A stretch of 64,000 nt of DNA from Polaribacter vadi (GTDB lineage Bacteria; Bacteroidota; Bacteroidia; Flavobacteriales; Flavobacteriaceae). Position 1 is the first letter of the stretch, and every line of letters starts with the position of its first letter. The DNA is taken from the NCBI RefSeq assembly GCF_001761365.1, contig NZ_CP017477.1, forward strand, positions 1,262,501 through 1,326,500, in the 5' to 3' direction. Below, one piece after another: positions 60,810 to 64,000 of this stretch. Under the pieces are notes generated by a model that ran no database searches, had not been told where the DNA came from, and saw only the letters and a program-made list of their open reading frames with translations. The position numbers were made by a program, and so were the translations under genes.

Positions 60810-60930
60810 GGAAAGTAAAAAGTTATAATATACTTCTCCAAAATTTTTTTCGTAGATAATACGAAATTAATATAAAGGAAGTTTTTTGGTTGATTGATTG
60901 GAAACCACTACTTAAACGTAGTGGTTTCTT
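60810..60930 (+). ncRNA. Candidate small structured RNA (possibly 6S-like)
   Basis: A stretch of about 120 bases without an open frame lies between a promoter-like TATCTTTG and a terminator-like hairpin (60901-60928). It can fold: TTCGTA (60849-60854) pairs with TACGAA (60860-60865) as an inner hairpin, and ACTTC (60832-60836) with GAAGT (60878-60882) outside it, leaving large internal loops as in 6S RNAs. The size and layout fit a 6S-Flavo-like RNA, but I could not compare it with that family's consensus, so the identity is open. It could also be a long 3' region of the fasciclin mRNA. Confidence 0.4.
60901..60928. terminator. Hairpin ending the candidate RNA and the convergent hypothetical gene
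   Basis: GAAACCACTAC / GTAGTGGTTTC, an 11-bp perfect stem with a six-base loop. The flanking T-tracts are short on both strands, so it is a moderate terminator. Confidence 0.7.
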
Positions 60931-60934
60931 ATGT

Positions 60935-61291
60935 TTAAAAACTATCTTGAAACCTTTTAATAGTAATCTTTACGATTCTCCTATTCATTTCAGAGGCACT
61001 ACTATAGTATTGCTGATATTCTTCTAATGAGAAATGGCCAAGAATACTACCTATAATCATATTTCTAAACTGAATATCTTTTTCTAAAATAGATTTAATT
61101 TTTAGTTTCTTTTTTTCTTCGGAAATATCAGAGAAATCTATTTTTCTTTTTTGCAAATAATTATTAAAAAATGCAATCAATAACTCATGTTGCATTTTAA
61201 TAATCGGACGAATTGTTTTATTCTGAAACAATTCAAAATCTGACATATTTTCTTTGATAATTTCGTTGATTACAGGTCTTCCTTTAGTCAT
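60935..61291 (-). CDS. Conserved hypothetical protein
   Basis: A 118-residue, mostly helical, charged cytoplasmic protein (TKGRPVINEIIKENMSDFEL, IIKMQHELLIAFFNNYLQK, FRNMIIGSILGHFSLEEYQQ). It starts 8 bp inside the upstream hypothetical gene, so the two are translationally coupled. No domain was recognised. The RNA/DNA-binding look of its basic residues is only an impression. Confidence 0.7.
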   Translation of the reverse strand: MTKGRPVINEIIKENMSDFELFQNKTIRPIIKMQHELLIAFFNNYLQKRKIDFSDISEEKKKLKIKSILEKDIQFRNMIIGSILGHFSLEEYQQYYSSASEMNRRIVKITIKRFQDSF

Positions 61292-61781
61292 TGTCTAAAA
61301 TGGCATCTAATTCTAATTGATAATCATACTGTAAATCTTCATGCAGTTTATCTATTGCATTTTTAGCCATTTTTATTTGTGTCTGAAAGATATTTTGCAA
61401 ACGATTACTTCTTTTAAAATAAGGATTATAATTTTTTAGTTTTTTTGAAAAATGAAGCAAAATTTCTGCTTCTGTTTCTTTTTTCTTAGAAAAACGGATA
61501 AACTTTTTACAAGAAGTTAAAATTTTTCTGATTTTTTTTCTGACATAATACCCATTTTTAGTATCAATATCTTTAAACTCATGATCTATAAAAAGCTTTA
61601 TATTTTCTATATATTGAGCTTCATTATGTGCTTCAAACAACAAATAAGTGAGTAATTCTTTATTTTCGACTTTAAATCTTGCCAATTGTAAGCACAATTC
61701 TTTTAACTCATTAGCAGTTTTGTGAGTTAATTCGTCTTTAAGTTGTTTAATTGTTGATGCTTTCACCTCTTTTTTATACAA
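61284..61781 (-). CDS. Conserved hypothetical helical protein
   Basis: A 165-residue protein, almost wholly alpha-helical with repeated charged and Leu residues (STIKQLKDELTHKTANELKE, VRKKIRKILTSCKKFIRFSK, QIKMAKNAIDKLHEDLQYDY). It is coupled to the 118-residue gene by an 8-bp overlap and follows fabV across a hairpin. No family recognised; a TPR- or coiled-coil-like fold is possible. Confidence 0.7.
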   Translation of the reverse strand: MYKKEVKASTIKQLKDELTHKTANELKELCLQLARFKVENKELLTYLLFEAHNEAQYIENIKLFIDHEFKDIDTKNGYYVRKKIRKILTSCKKFIRFSKKKETEAEILLHFSKKLKNYNPYFKRSNRLQNIFQTQIKMAKNAIDKLHEDLQYDYQLELDAILDND

Positions 61782-61816
61782 AAAACCTCACAGGTTTTAG
61801 AAATCTGTGAGGTTTA
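61781..61816 (-). terminator. Hairpin after fabV
   Basis: AAACCTCACAG / CTGTGAGGTTT with an 11-base centre that is itself partly paired (GTTTTAGAAAT). On the minus strand it is followed by a T-tract. It resembles the palindrome at 56174-56206. Confidence 0.75.
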
Positions 61817-61832
61817 TTAAAATCTATATTAT

Positions 61833-63020
61833 TTATTTTTCACTAGGTATTTTAACAACTTCGTTAACATCAGCTTCATAATTTACACCAGGAACTTTAA
61901 AACCAAATAAGTTGAAAAACTCATCACTATACCCTTGTAAATCTCCTATTTCAGCTAAGTTTTCTGTTGTTGCTTTTTCCCAAAGTTCTGCAACTTCTTC
62001 TTGCACATCATCATACATTTCCCAATCGTCAACTCTAATTCTTCCTTTTTCATCCAAAGCTAAATCGCCTCCAAACAAACGCTCACTATACAAACGTTGA
62101 ATCTGCTCAATACAACCTTCGTGAATTTCCTTATCCTTCATCACTTTAAACAACAAAGAAATATACAAAGGAATTACAGGAATTGCAGAACTAGCTTGTG
62201 TTACCAGAGCTTTATTCACAGAAACATAGGCTTTTCCACCAATCGATTTTAAATCGTCAGTAATTTCAAAAGCAGTTGCTTCTAAATGATCTTTTGCAGC
62301 ACCAATTGTTCCATTTCTATATACAGGTTTTGTAACTTCTGGGCCAATATAAGAATAGGCAACAGTGGTTGCTCCTTCAGCAAGTAAATTTTCTGCTTTT
62401 AAAGCATCAATCCACATTTTCCAATCTTCACCACCCATTACTGTAACTGTATTTTCAATATCATCTCCTTCTGCAGGATTTATAGATATTTCTGAGACAA
62501 CTCCTGTGTGAAAATCGACTGTTTTATTGGTAAAAACTTCGCCAATTGGTTTTAAAACCGATTTATATCTTTTTCCAGTATTTGGATGTGTTCTTACAGG
62601 TGATGCTAAACTATATATTACCAAATCGATTTGCCCTAAATCTTCTTTGATTAAGTTAACAACCTCTTGTTTTATTTCGTTTGAAAAAGCATCTCCATTG
62701 ATACTTTTTGCATATAAACCAGCTTTATGAGCATGTTTTTCAAAAGCTGCTGTATTATAATAACCTGGAGAACCTGGTCTACCTTCTGTTGGAGCTTTAT
62801 CAAAAAAGACACCAATTGTTGCAGCATCAGATCCAAAAGCACTTGTAATTCTTGAAGCCAAACCAAAACCTGTTGATGCTCCTAAAACTAATACTTTTTT
62901 TGCTCCTTCAATTTTCCCTTTCGATTTTACATACTCTATTTGATTGAGTACATTTTGCTCACAACCTGTTGGGTGTGATGTTAAACAAATAAAGCCTCTT
63001 GTTCTTGGTTCTATAATCAT
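61833..63020 (-). CDS. fabV: Trans-2-enoyl-CoA/ACP reductase, FabV type
   Basis: A 395-residue enzyme that reduces the trans-2 double bond in the last step of fatty acid elongation, using NAD(P)H. Features are the N-terminal MIIEPRTRGFICLTSHPTGC, the cofactor loop VLVLGASTGFGLASRI (about residues 42-57), and the FabV/TER active site YSYIGPEVT with a Lys about nine residues on. It is larger than FabI (about 260 residues) and unrelated in motif spacing. FabV is often less sensitive to triclosan than FabI. It is a single minus-strand gene 69 bp beyond purC. Confidence 0.95.
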   Translation of the reverse strand: MIIEPRTRGFICLTSHPTGCEQNVLNQIEYVKSKGKIEGAKKVLVLGASTGFGLASRITSAFGSDAATIGVFFDKAPTEGRPGSPGYYNTAAFEKHAHKAGLYAKSINGDAFSNEIKQEVVNLIKEDLGQIDLVIYSLASPVRTHPNTGKRYKSVLKPIGEVFTNKTVDFHTGVVSEISINPAEGDDIENTVTVMGGEDWKMWIDALKAENLLAEGATTVAYSYIGPEVTKPVYRNGTIGAAKDHLEATAFEITDDLKSIGGKAYVSVNKALVTQASSAIPVIPLYISLLFKVMKDKEIHEGCIEQIQRLYSERLFGGDLALDEKGRIRVDDWEMYDDVQEEVAELWEKATTENLAEIGDLQGYSDEFFNLFGFKVPGVNYEADVNEVVKIPSEK

Positions 63021-63089
63021 TTTTAATAGTTTTTATTATTTCTAAAACTCAAAGCTTTAAAAACTTAGGAGTTCTTTAATATTTTATAT

Positions 63090-64000
63090 TTAATTTGAAG
63101 CTAAAAACTCCAAAACATTCTTTTCAATTCTTTCCAACACATTTTCAGAAGAAGCTTTTACAAATTTTTCTCCAGTAATTTGTTCGTATAATTCTATATA
63201 TCTGTTAGAAATTTCGATGATTTTATCATCATCCATTACTGGAATTTGCTGATTTTCTTTTCCTTGGAAACCGTTTTCAATTAACCATTGACGCACAAAT
63301 TCTTTTGATAATTGCTTTTGATGTTCTCCTTTATCTTGTCTTTCTTGATAGCCATCAGCATAAAAATAACGAGAAGAATCTGGCGTATGAATTTCATCAA
63401 TCAAAACAATTTTACCTTCTTTGGTTTTACCAAATTCGTATTTTGTATCCACCAAAATTAAACCTCTTTTTGCAGCGATTTCTGTACCTCTTTGAAATAA
63501 TTTTCTGGTATAATCTTCTAAAACTAGATAATCTTGCTCACTTACAATACCTTTTGATAAAATTTCTTCTCTTGAAATATCTTCATCATGATCTCCATTA
63601 TCTGCTTTGGTTGATGGTGTAATTATCGGATTTGGAAATTTATCATTTTCTTTTAAACCTTCAGGCATTTCAACACCACACAAAACTCGCTTTCCTAATT
63701 TGTATTCACGAGCTGCATGACCAGAAACATAACCACGAATTACCATTTCTACTTTAAAAGGTTCACATAAATGACCAACAGCCACATTTTCATCAGGGTT
63801 TGCCAATAACCAATTAGGAACAATATCAGCAGTATCATTCATCATTTTGGTAGCAATCTGATTCAAAATTTGCCCTTTAAACGGAATTTGGCGTGGTAAA
63901 ATAACATCAAACGCAGATAATCTGTCTGTTGCAATCATTACCAAAAGGTCATCATTTATATTATAAACTTCTCTTACTTTTCCTTTATAAACAGATTTCT
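63090..64000 (-). CDS. purC: SAICAR synthetase, 5' partial
   Basis: The C-terminal about 300 residues of phosphoribosylaminoimidazole-succinocarboxamide synthase, which adds aspartate to CAIR in purine synthesis. The frame stays open to base 64000: upstream of the first internal start (TTG at 63944) the codons read [20 protein letters not shown], the conserved N-terminal region, so the true start lies outside the window. Motifs include [27 protein letters not shown], and [15 protein letters not shown]. It is the longer PurC form seen in yeast and Bacteroidota. Confidence 0.95.
   Translation of the reverse strand, partial: KSVYKGKVREVYNINDDLLVMIATDRLSAFDVILPRQIPFKGQILNQIATKMMNDTADIVPNWLLANPDENVAVGHLCEPFKVEMVIRGYVSGHAAREYKLGKRVLCGVEMPEGLKENDKFPNPIITPSTKADNGDHDEDISREEILSKGIVSEQDYLVLEDYTRKLFQRGTEIAAKRGLILVDTKYEFGKTKEGKIVLIDEIHTPDSSRYFYADGYQERQDKGEHQKQLSKEFVRQWLIENGFQGKENQQIPVMDDDKIIEISNRYIELYEQITGEKFVKASSENVLERIEKNVLEFLASN

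Noticed and set aside
1..64000. tRNA, rRNA, insertion sequences, prophage or integron genes
   Set aside because: Intergenic gaps were read for cloverleaf-like and conserved rRNA sequence and coding regions for transposase or integrase motifs; none was recognised.

Overview
The window is AT-rich, gene-dense DNA from a member of the Bacteroidota, most likely a marine Flavobacteriaceae (Polaribacter-like). The evidence is SusC/SusD/SusE homologues, type IX secretion (T9SS) C-terminal sorting domains with YPNP/FPNP-type starts, many short lipoprotein signals, absence of clear Shine-Dalgarno sequences, and promoters of the Bacteroidetes TAnnTTTG type. No rRNA, tRNA, CRISPR array, phage or insertion sequence was recognised.

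Region 1 (1-12313) is a polysaccharide utilisation locus (PUL) for a beta-1,4-galactan, cut at its 5' end by the window edge. It holds a partial SusC, SusD, SusE, a small T9SS-secreted protein of unknown fold, a GH2 beta-galactosidase lipoprotein, two GH53 endo-galactanases (one T9SS-secreted, one with only a Sec signal) and an SGLT-like sodium/sugar symporter. Together they describe surface cleavage, outer-membrane uptake, periplasmic trimming to galactose and inner-membrane import. A perfect 14-bp hairpin separates susE from the enzyme genes and probably lowers their expression relative to susCDE.

Region 2 (12314-48329) is mostly housekeeping: prfA, an orphan GAF histidine kinase, a TPR protein, the pyrR-pyrB-hypothetical-T9SS stub-rnz operon, a TonB-dependent receptor, fabH, htpG, an amidohydrolase, two SDRs, a RhlE-like helicase, a transglutaminase-like protein, a YpfJ-type metalloprotease, a SHOCT protein with Asn/Gln-rich linkers, a flavodoxin-like protein, lon, an ECF sigma/anti-sigma/GIN-domain operon, a GlmU-like protein, an acyl-CoA thioesterase, a Nudix hydrolase, and a cNMP/CBS/DUF294 regulator with a DnaQ-like exonuclease.

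Region 3 (48345-53365) is a small beta-mannan or glucomannan cassette: GH26, GH9 and an AGE-family (cellobiose 2-epimerase-like) protein that carries a lipoprotein signal, which is unusual. It lies between the DUF294/exonuclease pair and a VC_2705-type sodium:solute symporter with its DUF4212 small subunit (56242-58195), genes that in many bacteria lie together.

Region 4 (53358-64000) holds a DUF6503 lipoprotein, an ABC exporter, the symporter pair, TauE/SafE and TerC membrane proteins, a fasciclin lipoprotein, a candidate small RNA (about 60810-60930), two overlapping unknown genes, fabV and a partial purC.

The observations most worth follow-up are the beta-rich domain shared by the PUL's small secreted protein and the N terminus of the secreted GH53, the exported epimerase, the sorting-domain-only protein in the pyr operon, the candidate 6S-like RNA, and the palindromic and tandem intergenic repeats.
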